Shown here: positions 34,700 to 44,532 of the stretch, one piece after another
Layout: the number at the start of each line of letters is the position of its first letter
Position numbering within the stretch: the first letter of the stretch is position 1
Origin: Camillea tinctor
Lineage: Eukaryota; Ascomycota; Sordariomycetes; Xylariales; Xylariaceae
DNA length: 64,000 nt
Direction of reading: 5' to 3'
NCBI GenBank assembly: GCA_022578605.1
Contig: MU394120.1
Location: 124,001 to 188,000, forward strand
The notes under the pieces: generated by a model
Told to the model about the DNA's origin: nothing
The model's database searches: none
What the model saw: the letters and a program-made list of their open reading frames with translations, nothing else
Position numbers and translations under genes: made by a program

Positions 34700-36873
34700 G
34701 CGATGATAGCTCTTTTCTTTTCTCTCATTTTCGACCGGCTTGTCATATGCAACGGGCGTTTTATGGCTGGATTTGTCTATATAAGGCACTGGCGTTGGTG
34801 CTGGATTGCTTTATCCGGCCGCATGGTTTTTATAGGGGTGGAGTGGTTATGACTTCTGGGTGGTGTAGGGTGCAGGGAATCGGCCAAAGGATACGATGGT
34901 ATACGAACGGTATGACTCAATATACGACGGACGAATGGTGCCGGATACGACTTGGCTGTCCAGGTAATCTTTTCCTGGAAATGTATTAGTGTTTGTAATC
35001 TTGCTATATCTGAAGGGGGGAGAGCACGCATCGCGTGTGGGCATTGCTTCGGAGCAGATGACCCCTTTCCTTCTTCTTGCTTTTTCTTTTTCTTCTACGT
35101 CCAAAATTTGGAGGGATCGGAATTTGTGGTTGGCTACCATTTTTTGCCTGGTAGGCCTTGGACGGGAGAAAGGCTCTTGGAGGCTTGGATGTCAGCCGAA
35201 AGGGGTTCTTTGATTTTTTTTAACCTGTTGTTGTATGTTGTAAGTAGAGTATACATCTACAGACAGGTGTGATACCCACGACATCGTTGATAGTATTAAG
35301 ATAATACTGTCTTAAGAAGTTTTATGTGTATTATAGGTGTGATGTGTCAATTTGTGACTTGATAATGATGAACATGAACAACTATTACTACGACTATACA
35401 GACACCAATTATCACTACCGCTACTCCCACGGCTACCCCCAGAATCTATACGTTAAAATAACTTCCATCTTCATGATCATTTTCTTATTTTACGATCACG
35501 TTACTAATGTAGAAGGGAGACAAGCGAGATGGAAAACTGGAAGAGGAATAGGGGGGAGATAGATAGATAGATAACCTAGTTAGATAAATCGTAATCCACC
35601 ACCCCCTTTCCCCCTTGTCTTCCCTCTTCTATTATAGTAAACAGTGATGTATAGTGGTGGAGTGTTTACCTTAGTATCTAACCTAGATATGTACATGTAT
35701 GAATCTTGTTACCTTTTTTAGACGAGTTTTCAATGTTGTACTTGCATACAGAACACGCGCTGGTGGGGGGTTTATGTAGTGTGTTACGAGTCAAGTTCTT
35801 GAGCCAGCAAATAGACTGAGACCACAAAAGCTTCTCTGAGGTCTTTCTATCTAGGTAGGTCGGTACCTAGGTTAGGGTACTTAACTAGCTTAACCTAGGA
35901 CCTACTAAGGTTAAAAGACAGACTTTACTCGACATAACACCTGTGCACCCTGTCTGTCGTTCGAAAGGCTGCAGGGGTAAGTTTGTAGTACGTGGATAGG
36001 TACATATGTACTCGTACTGGAGTTGAAGGGGGTGCGGGGCTAGGGCTGACATGGGGGGAGGGTTGAAGACCTCAAAGGTAAAATGTGTTTCTTCATGTAC
36101 CTACATACTATTGGATAGGTAGGCAGGTACATTACCCTGTCCCTCTTTTTAGGGTAAGGTTACTTCTTCGTCTTTGCCCGGTTACATAACCGTACTACTT
36201 TTGTTGATCTAGGATCTAAAGTTTCCACTTTATTCTTTTTTTTCTTCTTTCCCCTCCTCCCTTTCATGCCCCACCATCGAGTTACCATTGGCAATTCAAC
36301 CTATGACCTACATTACATACATAATAAGATGGAGACCTGACATGCTGCTAGTACGAGCTTTTAATATTTTTTTTTTCTTTTTACTTTCTTTCTTTTTTTT
36401 AACACTTGTTCTACCCTACCTACACTACAGGGCGTCCATAAAAAAAAACATAACCCCAAAGTCCCATTCCGATTCGGGACCTCCATTCAAGGGGACCTCG
36501 AAAGGTTTTGGGAGGAAAACGGGGCCATTGGGGCCGAAGATCGCATGGCACTTACACTACTTATACAGTCATACTTTTTTTTAATCGCTAATCGGCTTTT
36601 CTTTCGTTGAATATTGAGTTTGTTGAAACAATCAACCATACCCTTTTTATATTTCATCTGTGTCTATTTGTCCCCGTGTGTGTATGTGTGTATATGAGCT
36701 GTTGTTGTTGGATAGCTGTCCCGAATTCCCGAGTCTTTCGTTCGCCTGCTCAGATTGATTTATCTTCTTCCTCCTCCTCCTCCTCTTCCTTCTCTGTTAT
36801 TATATTTTTAAGGCTAAATCTTCTCTGCAAGAGGACCAAAAGATTCCCTTCCTTATTCTAGCTTACGGTCGTC
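34700..36873. other. Intergenic region between RFX and aspartate kinase genes
   Basis: About 2.2 kb, AT-rich, with a GATA run (35558-35572), a near-palindrome TACCTAGGTT (35864-35873), T-rich tracts and a CCT triplet run at 36765-36790. No gene is supported. Confidence 0.5.
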
Positions 36874-38823
36874 ATGCAAAACGGAATTGCTACTAGAAAC
36901 ACCAGCGACAAAGGCTGGATTGTCCAGAAGTTTGGAGGTACTAGTGTTGGAAAGTTCCCCGACAATGTTCGTACAAAAATACCACCTTCGCATCATCTTC
37001 CCCGGACCCTGGCGCTTTCAGTGTGACTGACCGTATCCCTCAACCACCACTACAGATCGCAGAAAACATTGTACGGTACGATAAAGAGGCATTGACGTTT
37101 CTCGCTGTGCCATTAGCTGACTAGACCAACCAGCGCAGGCTTGAAGTCGCATAAAATCGCTGTTGTATGCTCTGCGCGAAGCTCGGGCAAGAAAGTCAGT
37201 GGCACCACCAGCCGGTGAGTCACATACACATCTTTGTTACTCCGAGATAATATCAAGTAAATGCTAATCCGGAGCCATGGTATAGACTGCTAGAGGTATA
37301 CAAGAAGCTGCGCGACATCTCTGCTGCTACAAGCAACGATGCTACTCAATATGAACTCGTCCAACACGCAAAGACCACCATCAAGGAGATATGTAGCGAG
37401 CACCTCGTCGCTGTCCAGGATTTCATAAGGAACCCAGAAATACAGAAGGAGGTCTCAGGGGGCATACAGGATGACTGTCAGGAGTTGATAGACTACATCA
37501 TTGCTTCTAAGCGCTTTAACTTGGAAGTCAATGCCAGATCCAAGGACCGCGTCGTTAGCTTTGGAGAGAAGCTGAGTTGTCGGTATATGGCCGCAATGCT
37601 GAAAGACAGGGTTCGTCGATGTCATAAATCGTTGGTGGGTTGTTGTTTGCTGACCAGACTATCAGAACGTTGAGGCCGAATACGTAGACTTGTCCGATGT
37701 CATGCATTACGACAGCACAGATCGATTGACGCCTGCCTTCTTCAAAGATGCTGCCGCTATTTTACGGAAGCGGATACTGGTCTGCAATGATCGGGTTCCC
37801 GTCATCACGGGCTTCTTCGGGAATGTTCCTGGGAGCTTGATGAATGGAGATATAGGACGGGGGTACACTGACTTATGCGCCGCATTGGTAGCCGTAGGAG
37901 TGAAGGCCGAGGAGCTGCAAATATGGAAAGAAGTCGATGGTATTTTCACCGCAGATCCCACCAAAGTCCCAACAGCCCGGTTGCTGGAAACTATCACGCC
38001 ATCGGAAGCAGCCGAGCTTACCTTCTATGGTTCCGAGGTCATCCACCATCTCACAATGGACCAAGTGATCAAGGCACAACCGCCGATACCCATCCGCATC
38101 AAGAATGTTAAGAATCCCCGCGGGGACGGTACCATAATTGTGCCAGACTTGGTTCAGTCGCCGGCGCAGAAGATCAAACGGTCGCGGCAGCCGTCGGACC
38201 CAACTACGCCGCGTAAGACGCCGAAGCGGCCGACGGCGGTGACGATCAAGGACAACATCACAGTGATTAACGTTCACTCGAACAAGCGGTCCATCTCGCA
38301 CGGCTTCTTCGCGCGGGTCTTCTCGATCCTCAATAGCCACCGTATCTCGGTCGATCTCATCTCGACGAGTGAGGTGCACGTGTCCATGGCGATCCACCAG
38401 CCCGCCAGCGCGTCAGTGCACCTCTTTGAGCGTGCGCGCGCAGAGCTCGAGGAATGCGGCGACGTCAGTATCCTGCCGGACATGGCTATCCTGAGCCTCG
38501 TTGGTGCTGAGATGAAGAACATGATCGGCATTGCTGGTCGCATGTTCTCCACGCTTGGTGAGCACAATGTGAATATTGAGATGATCTCTCAGGGTAAGCA
38601 GATCCTCTTCCCCTTACCCCTTTACCCCTATTTTGCCAAGCCACTTTTCCCTCCTCTTTCGGAGAGGAGACCAATTACTTATCAAGTTCCCGTTGCTAAC
38701 TCGGTGGTTTTCAATATAGGTGCCAGTGAGATAAATATCTCGTGTGTTATCGACGCCAGAGAATCTACGAGAGCAATGAACATACTGCATACGAATCTTT
38801 TTACGTTTTTAGAGTATATCTAG
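36874..38823 (+). CDS. hom3: Aspartate kinase (Hom3-type), 516 aa, six exons
   Basis: Exons are 36874-36966, 37056-37075, 37134-37214, 37286-37610, 37666-38593 and 38720-38823. It catalyses the first step from aspartate towards threonine, methionine and isoleucine. The kinase domain begins with VQKFGGTSVGKF (residues 17-28), then AVVCSARSSGKKVSGTTSRL, VSFGEKLSCRYMAAML, GFFGNVPGSLMNGDIGRGYTDLCAA and ELQIWKEVDGIFTADP. The C-terminal half has paired ACT domains ([65 protein letters not shown]), the usual site of threonine feedback. Exon 2 is only 20 nt. The last intron (126 nt) has no stop and keeps frame, so retention would insert 42 residues into the second ACT domain. Compared with yeast Hom3, the segment after VIH reads HLTMDQVIKAQPPIPIRI, with two extra Pro. 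Start and exon joins fit the yeast protein well. Confidence 0.88.
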
Positions 38824-39594
38824 GGAGATGGCGGGTGATAAAATTTTAAATAATGCGGTAGAAAAGAGGCATAGAAAAGAAAGTAAAACTAGAGTAAATA
38901 AAAAAAGAATGTAAAGAAGAAATACTTCATACGTAAAGGAATGAAATAAATAGGTGAAAAGTGAGGGAATTACCTATTAGGTAGGTATCTGACGAAGGAA
39001 TAACATAACTTGCTATCATGCCAATGTGTATGGACGTTCTACCGGCTCTACCTGCGTCTAACTGGTTACAACCTGAATTTTTGGTTGAAATTACAGAAGA
39101 GAATGCTCTCTTATCCAATCATCTACATTCTAGGTTAAGTTATCTACTTCGTCTTAACAGCAATCATCTCCCGTAATTGTTTCTCTATTTATTTCCTTCC
39201 TCCAACGTTTTGCGATACGGGTCTTGCTTGGGTGAAGGGGGCAGGGGGGTAGCAAGGTGTTGTAAGTGTGGTCCACCTGTACCTAGGTAGAGCTGGCGCC
39301 AGCTGTCATAGGCGATGAAAATTACTTATTAGGTAATTGGGTCCTCCCTAAAAGGTACTTTCATAAGTACCTGGACCTAATAATGTTCAATGCTCTCTTA
39401 ATCGATAAACCTTCCTCATTCCTCTTTCTACTCTCTCCATCCTCCAACTTGAATTCGGTCTTCGAAGACATCGCGCTGCTATCAGGTTGTCCATACTTAT
39501 CATTCTCTCCCTGCGAATTTAAAAACCACCAACACGCGACCGAACCTCATTCCGCCCTATCCCATTATTAAACAAGCGCCGAAATACCGCCAAA
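38824..39594. other. Intergenic region between aspartate kinase and Kin17 genes
   Basis: About 0.77 kb and AT-rich. It contains one perfect TACCTAGGTA palindrome at 39280-39289, about 305 bases before the Kin17 ATG, and a pyrimidine-rich leader (39410-39450). Confidence 0.5.
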
Positions 39595-40602
39595 ATGCCG
39601 AAAGCAGAGGTTGGCTCGGTGAAGCATCTCAACAAGCAGATGAAGCTGAAGGGCCTTCAACGACTGCGCTTCTATTGTCAAATCTGCGAAAAACAATGTC
39701 GCGACGAGAATGCCTTCAAACAGCATACCATGAGCGAAAGCCATGTGAGAGCCATGCTTCTCGTTGGCGAAGATCCCAAGAAGTACATCAACGATTTCAG
39801 CAACCAGTTTCTCAAAGATTTCCTGCAGTTACTGCGCACCAGCCACGGCGAGAAGCAGGTCCAAATCAACCAATTCTATCAGAACTACATTGCGCGGAAA
39901 GACCACATCCACATGAACGCCACTCGCTGGCCTTCGCTTACCGAATTCGCCAAACACCTAGGAAGAGAAGGCATTTGTAGAGTCGAGGAGACCGAGAAGG
40001 GAATACACATCGCATGGATTGACGACTCGCCCGAGGCCTTGCGCCGGAAGGAGGCAGTGCGCAGGAAAGAGATGCAAGATAAAGGCGACGAGGAGCGCGA
40101 ACAAAAAATGATAAGGGAGCAGATACGGCGTGCGCAGAAAGAAACAGGTGCTCAGGAGGAGGAAGCCGAGGACACAGCGGTTAGAGAACTTAAGCGACAA
40201 GAAGGGGAGAAGGTCAAGCTCTCGTTTGGCGCAAAGCCAGCGACCCAAGCGGAGACTTCCTCATCCACGATACAACCCAGCTCGAGTACTTCAAAATCGC
40301 CAGAGGCAGACGAGCCCGCGACCAAGACGCAGCCGGATGACGCCAAGACGGTACAGGATGCTACGGACAAGCCCGCCACCGCTCCCATCTCCATGAAGAT
40401 GGCTGCCAAGCCGCAGGTGAAGAACGTATTCGCCGCGGCCAAGAAGAACGCATTAGGTGGTGGGTCCAAGAAACCCTCCGTTTTCCAGCAGCCAAAGAAG
40501 ATGAGCGAGGCGGAGCGGATTATGAAGGAAGAGCTTGAACGGAAGAGAGCACGGGAGAACTCGGGACCTAGCGGGTCTTCTAACAAGCGCCAGAGGACCT
40601 AG
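39595..40602 (+). CDS. Kin17-like DNA/RNA-binding zinc finger protein, 335 aa
   Basis: Single exon. The N-terminus matches KIN17 closely: LNKQMKLKGLQRLRFYCQICEKQCRDENAFKQHTMSESH holds a CCHH zinc finger (Cys28, Cys31, His44, His50). It is followed by the KIN17 winged-helix-like domain (FLKDFLQLLRTSHGEKQVQINQFYQNYIARKDHIHMNATRW, FAKHLGREG, IAWIDDSPEALRRKE). Animal KIN17 links to DNA replication, repair and pre-mRNA splicing; the fungal proteins are presumed to act in similar nuclear processes. After residue 150 the chain is a charged coiled-coil (EQKMIREQIRRAQKE) and then a disordered Ser/Thr/Pro/Lys region ending with basic motifs (ERKRAREN, NKRQRT). The KOW/SH3-like C-terminal domains of the human protein are absent, as is usual for shorter fungal versions. 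The start ATG follows a pyrimidine-rich leader and has an AAA context. Confidence 0.9.
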   Translation: MPKAEVGSVKHLNKQMKLKGLQRLRFYCQICEKQCRDENAFKQHTMSESHVRAMLLVGEDPKKYINDFSNQFLKDFLQLLRTSHGEKQVQINQFYQNYIARKDHIHMNATRWPSLTEFAKHLGREGICRVEETEKGIHIAWIDDSPEALRRKEAVRRKEMQDKGDEEREQKMIREQIRRAQKETGAQEEEAEDTAVRELKRQEGEKVKLSFGAKPATQAETSSSTIQPSSSTSKSPEADEPATKTQPDDAKTVQDATDKPATAPISMKMAAKPQVKNVFAAAKKNALGGGSKKPSVFQQPKKMSEAERIMKEELERKRARENSGPSGSSNKRQRT

Positions 40603-41570
40603 AGTTCTCGATGAAAATTGTTTGGTTGATTGGCATTGGCGACAGCGGCGTTTTTTCGGTATACCAACTGGTTAGGGATAGTACACTCTATGCAGCATGT
40701 TTAAGGAGTTTTGCTTAGGTTGATATAGTTGGAGAGAATTAGAAGACATGATATTGAGCGGTCTACAATAGTTTGATGTATGATCTTGCTTGCTCGTAAA
40801 GGATACAACTTTACACTGGTGCTAGGGATTTACTATGAAATGTACCCTGTCTTTCTGGCTCTAGAAGTGCCTACGCGGTTGATTATAGGAAATCCAGTTG
40901 TGGTCGTATATCCAACGAAAATATGTAGCCATTACGGAAATCAGGGGACTCACATAACGATAGACCCTTCCACGTCCAATGGGATAGATAGAGTATGCGT
41001 TTGTAGTATATGCAAATGCCCGTTTTGGCGTGATCCTGCTAGGCAGAACAATTTTGATCTGAGTATCCACGCGTTCACATATGTAAGTCATGTATGCTGT
41101 GCCCATACGTACAGCATCAGTCGACTAGTGATCTGCTTGCTCCATTTAACCTCTAACCCTACCGATGGCGCAATTCCTACCACGCCGAAGCTGAGGCCGA
41201 AGGGCGGGAGAAGGATGCCGAACAACTCTTATCTATCTGGGATCCACGACCACGACATCTCTTCGTGGGCAGCTATGTTATATATCATACGCTTGATGTA
41301 GTTAAAACTTTGTCTATGGAGATATCTAATATAATGGCAGCCTGCTCGTGGATGCATGTATATACACTTCTTTCTATAGATACCCACTCGAAAGCCTTTC
41401 CCTTTCCTTCAGGAAACGGATTCAGCAGTGACATACCTTTCTCCCTTCTGATAAGTCCTAACCAAGCCATCTCTTCTATCCCGAGCTCTGGCAGTCCGAA
41501 ACCATTCTTCGTATCCTGAACATACCCTACCGTGACGACCACAACCGCTCCCTTCCCCGGCCATAACCCC
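40603..41570. other. Intergenic region downstream of the Kin17 gene
   Basis: About 1 kb. A 173-codon frame at 40780-41301 has no recognisable motif and an AT-rich composition, so I do not call it a gene. The last 100 bases may contain further, unrecognisable parts of the oxidoreductase relic that follows. Confidence 0.45.
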
Positions 41571-41667
41571 ACCGTCCCGTACTGGTGCACCGAGCTCCCA
41601 CCGTAGCACCCCCGACCTGCCCGCCGAGCCGCAAGATGTGGTAATTGTCGGCGTGGTATCTCTTGGG

Positions 41668-41730
41668 TGAAGAAGAAGGAGATGGTGGTGGTGAGGGTGG
41701 TGGTGAGAAGGGTGATAATGAGAAGAAGGA
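41668..41730. repeat. GGT/GAA-rich triplet tract inside the oxidoreductase relic
   Basis: Imperfect GAAGAAGG and GGTGGTGAGGG units replace the expected Rossmann-fold coding sequence after the first FAD strand. Confidence 0.65.
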
Positions 41731-41966
41731 GTGATGATCCTCGAGGCGAGGGAGGCGTGCTCGGGCGCTTCGGAGGGGAATGGTGAGTTGCTTTTCTTTT
41801 CCTTTTTTTTTTTTGGACTTCTTTTGTACTGTATCTTTTCCCTTTTCCCCCCTTTTCACCCCCCCCCCCCCCCTCTCTTCCTTGTCAATCCCCTTAATCA
41901 CTCCATAAGATTCTCGCAATCCACATACCTCCTTTATATATACAAAGACTCCTCTTTACCCCCCTA

Positions 41967-41988
41967 ATATATATATATATATATATAA
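41967..41988. repeat. (TA)n microsatellite
   Basis: About eleven TA units within the presumed intron of the oxidoreductase relic. Confidence 0.85.
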
Positions 41989-42787
41989 AGACCAAATCTA
42001 ACCCCTTTCTGTCCCAAGGCGGCCACCTCCGCCCCGACCTCTTCCCCGGCCCCGCCGCCCGCGCGCGCCGCACCGGAGACCCCGCGGCGGCGGATGGGGT
42101 CGCGCGCTTCGAGCTCGGGACGTGCTGCCGCCTCGTGCTGCCAGAACAGGGGGAGGGAGAACGGGGGACGCTGGAGCTGCCGCTGGGCTCGTGCGGCATC
42201 GCACCGAGGTGCCCCGATACAGTGGAGAGCTATTATGGTGTCCAGGCCGACGGGAGCTTGGTCGTGGGCGCCGCGGGGAGGACAGGGAGGAGCTCTGGAG
42301 GGGCGTGTGGGATGATGCGGAGCTGATAGAGCCCGCGTTGGGGTATTTTGCGCAGTGGGCGAGGGAGACGCTGGAGGGAGGGAAGGGGGGGATGGTGGTA
42401 GATAGTTTGGACGGGAGTTATAGGGGTGAGTGGCTTTTTATTTATTTATTCCTTTCTTTTCTTTTTAATTCTGATTTATTTCTTGGGTGAGCACTGGATT
42501 GTTACCTATCTATCTATCTACTATGACACGAGAGTCTAGGTATTGGCGGGTTAGGTACTTTCATATTCTGATTCAGGGGCTGAGTGGAGAGAGCATGGTT
42601 ATAGTACACGGCAGACGATACGCCTCACATCGGACAGGTGCCCGGAAACCCGGGACTGTTCATCTGCGCCGGGTTCGTCGGGCACGGCATACCCAATGTT
42701 TTGCTGTGCGCAAAGGGGGTGGCCAAGATGATCAGGGACGGTTGCGAGATGCCCACGCAGCAGTCGGTAATTCAGCAGCACAAGTAG

Positions 42788-44532
42788 CACCCAACTAACC
42801 TAGGTCAATGTATTGGAAGTCCACTAGGTTAGGTGATGTAAGTGGAATGCGTCGGAAGGTTATGATGACGTTATATTGGTTCAGGAATGGTAAGGTTGAT
42901 AGGGGGTTGATTGGAGGGTTGTCTAGGATTATTGATGTGAGATATGACCAATCAACTTAGACGAGTCGGTGGTATTTGATGTGTTAGGCTAGCTGTTATG
43001 TATTTGTGTTTGTGTACTACAATATCTATTGTATGTACCTGTTGGGGATTTGTTTCCCCCCCTTTTTAGTCTTGTCGGTTCTTTTACTACATACATAAGA
43101 CTAACGTGCACTCATTAATGTAATCTAGTATATTGATAAAAATATAATTGGTAAATCTTTGAAAATTTAGGTATGTACTGAATGTAATCTGTATTGTAAT
43201 AAGTTTCTATAGTCGAGAGTTTAAATCGAGAAAGAATGTGAAAGATCAGACATACTACATATGTACATATGTACTACATATGTAAGTTAGGTTAGTACGA
43301 AGTATGTATAAGTATGCAGGGTTTACTTTGGTATATTTAGCCTGGTGGTGTTTTAGGATGACTGAATCGAGAGTAAGCCGGGATGTTACTAAATGCTTCG
43401 GAGAGTGAATTATTGAATTGATAAAGGTGTCCAGTTCTTTTAACTATGCTCTCCTCTCTTCCCATCTTGGGAGCCCGAGGAACCTGAGCTTGGTATCTAT
43501 ATGCAGTGTAAGTTAATACATGTAACCCTAGTAAAGGATATTGTTGAAAGGTGGCATACTGGGTATGTACTTCTATAGATAGGTACCTTAGCAGCTTAGG
43601 TTATTCCCCTCTTTCTCTCAATTTAGACGACGGATGCAAAGTTGATTCATTTAATCTATGTAAATTGTGAATTGAACGCATTTTACATTATATCTGTCCT
43701 TTATGTATTTTGGTGTTTTCCGGAGTTTACTTTTTCTTCTTTTCTTAGATAGTTAACTATATGTATGTAAATAAATGGCTTTGGTTTAACAAGGTTTCGA
43801 AGCTTTCGATCGGAGATAAAAAAGGGTATCGGTATCGGGTTACATAGAAACAGGGTATACTATTGGCCAGCTATCGAAGGACAGGGGTGTGCCTATCATC
43901 GCCTCAGCGAAAAGGCCTACATCATCCATGCGCATGCTTTTTTCCTATTCACTGCTCGTGTCACCTTGTGGACCTGCCACTTTGCCTCAACCTTTTCTTA
44001 CTCCTCCGTTTTCTAGACTAAAATAAAATAAAACTAAAACTAAGAAATAAAATAAAATAAAGAAAAAACATTACCTGCGACAAACTTACCTACACTTACA
44101 CCTACACCTACACCTACACTAATAAATTAAGTCACGATTGTGTTTGCAATCCCCATCCAATCCGCCATGGAGTATGGCCTGTAACGAAATTCACTATTTG
44201 CCTGTTGTCATTGTATAAGTGAGCATATCCAATTCCCTTTATTGTCATTGCTGCCATCTGTTCTCTCTCTCTCCTGGTAACGCGCAACCAAAACCATCCT
44301 CACCTCACATAAACCCCCCCTATCAAACTCCCGATCCATTCACCACTCCATGGTCGCGGCTGGTATGCGACCTTGGTCTGTTGTTGTTTAGCACATGTTC
44401 AGCATGCCCGGGTTTCAATGTCCTATTTTGCTAATTGGTATTGGAGAACTGTAGTACCTCTACGCATTTGTTTTCTTTCCTTTTATATCGCGGGCTCTTC
44501 TCTTCCCACTCATGACTGTTTAATTCGCGACT
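42788..44532. other. Intergenic region upstream of SEC16
   Basis: About 1.7 kb, AT-rich, with AAATA-type repeats at 44022-44064 and CTACAC repeats near 44090-44120. No gene is supported. The last 300 bases are pyrimidine-rich and probably hold the SEC16 leader. Confidence 0.5.
44022..44064. repeat. (AAATA)n-like A-rich repeat
   Basis: Imperfect AAATA/AAACTA units on the plus strand in a non-coding stretch. Confidence 0.7.

Larger units (their letters stand above)
41571..42787 (+). pseudogene. Decayed FAD-dependent (DAO-family) oxidoreductase gene
   Basis: Scattered pieces in different frames line up in order with fungal DAO-type amine/amino-acid oxidoreductases. TVPYWCTELPP is at 41571-41603 (then TAG). 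DLPAEPQDVVIVG, the start of the FAD Rossmann strand, is at 41614-41652, but the GxGxxG is broken. VMILEAREACSGASEGNG at 41731-41782 ends at a usable donor. GHLRPDLFPG follows from 42019. ESYYGVQADGSLVVGAAGR is near 42220-42285, and WRGVWDDAELIEPALGYFAQW continues in another frame. ADDTPHIGQVPGNPGLF with AGFVGHGIPNVLLCAKGVAKM is at 42611-42745, ending at TAG 42785-42787. Between the FAD motif and ILEARE, and in the 236-base presumed intron, simple repeats have expanded. Much of the middle of the protein is missing. At least three frame breaks make function unlikely, although sequencing error could explain single ones. Confidence 0.72.

Noticed and set aside
40780..41301. 173-codon plus-strand frame downstream of the Kin17 gene
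   Set aside because: No domain, random-looking composition with many Cys/Ile/Tyr, and AT-rich sequence like the intergenic DNA.
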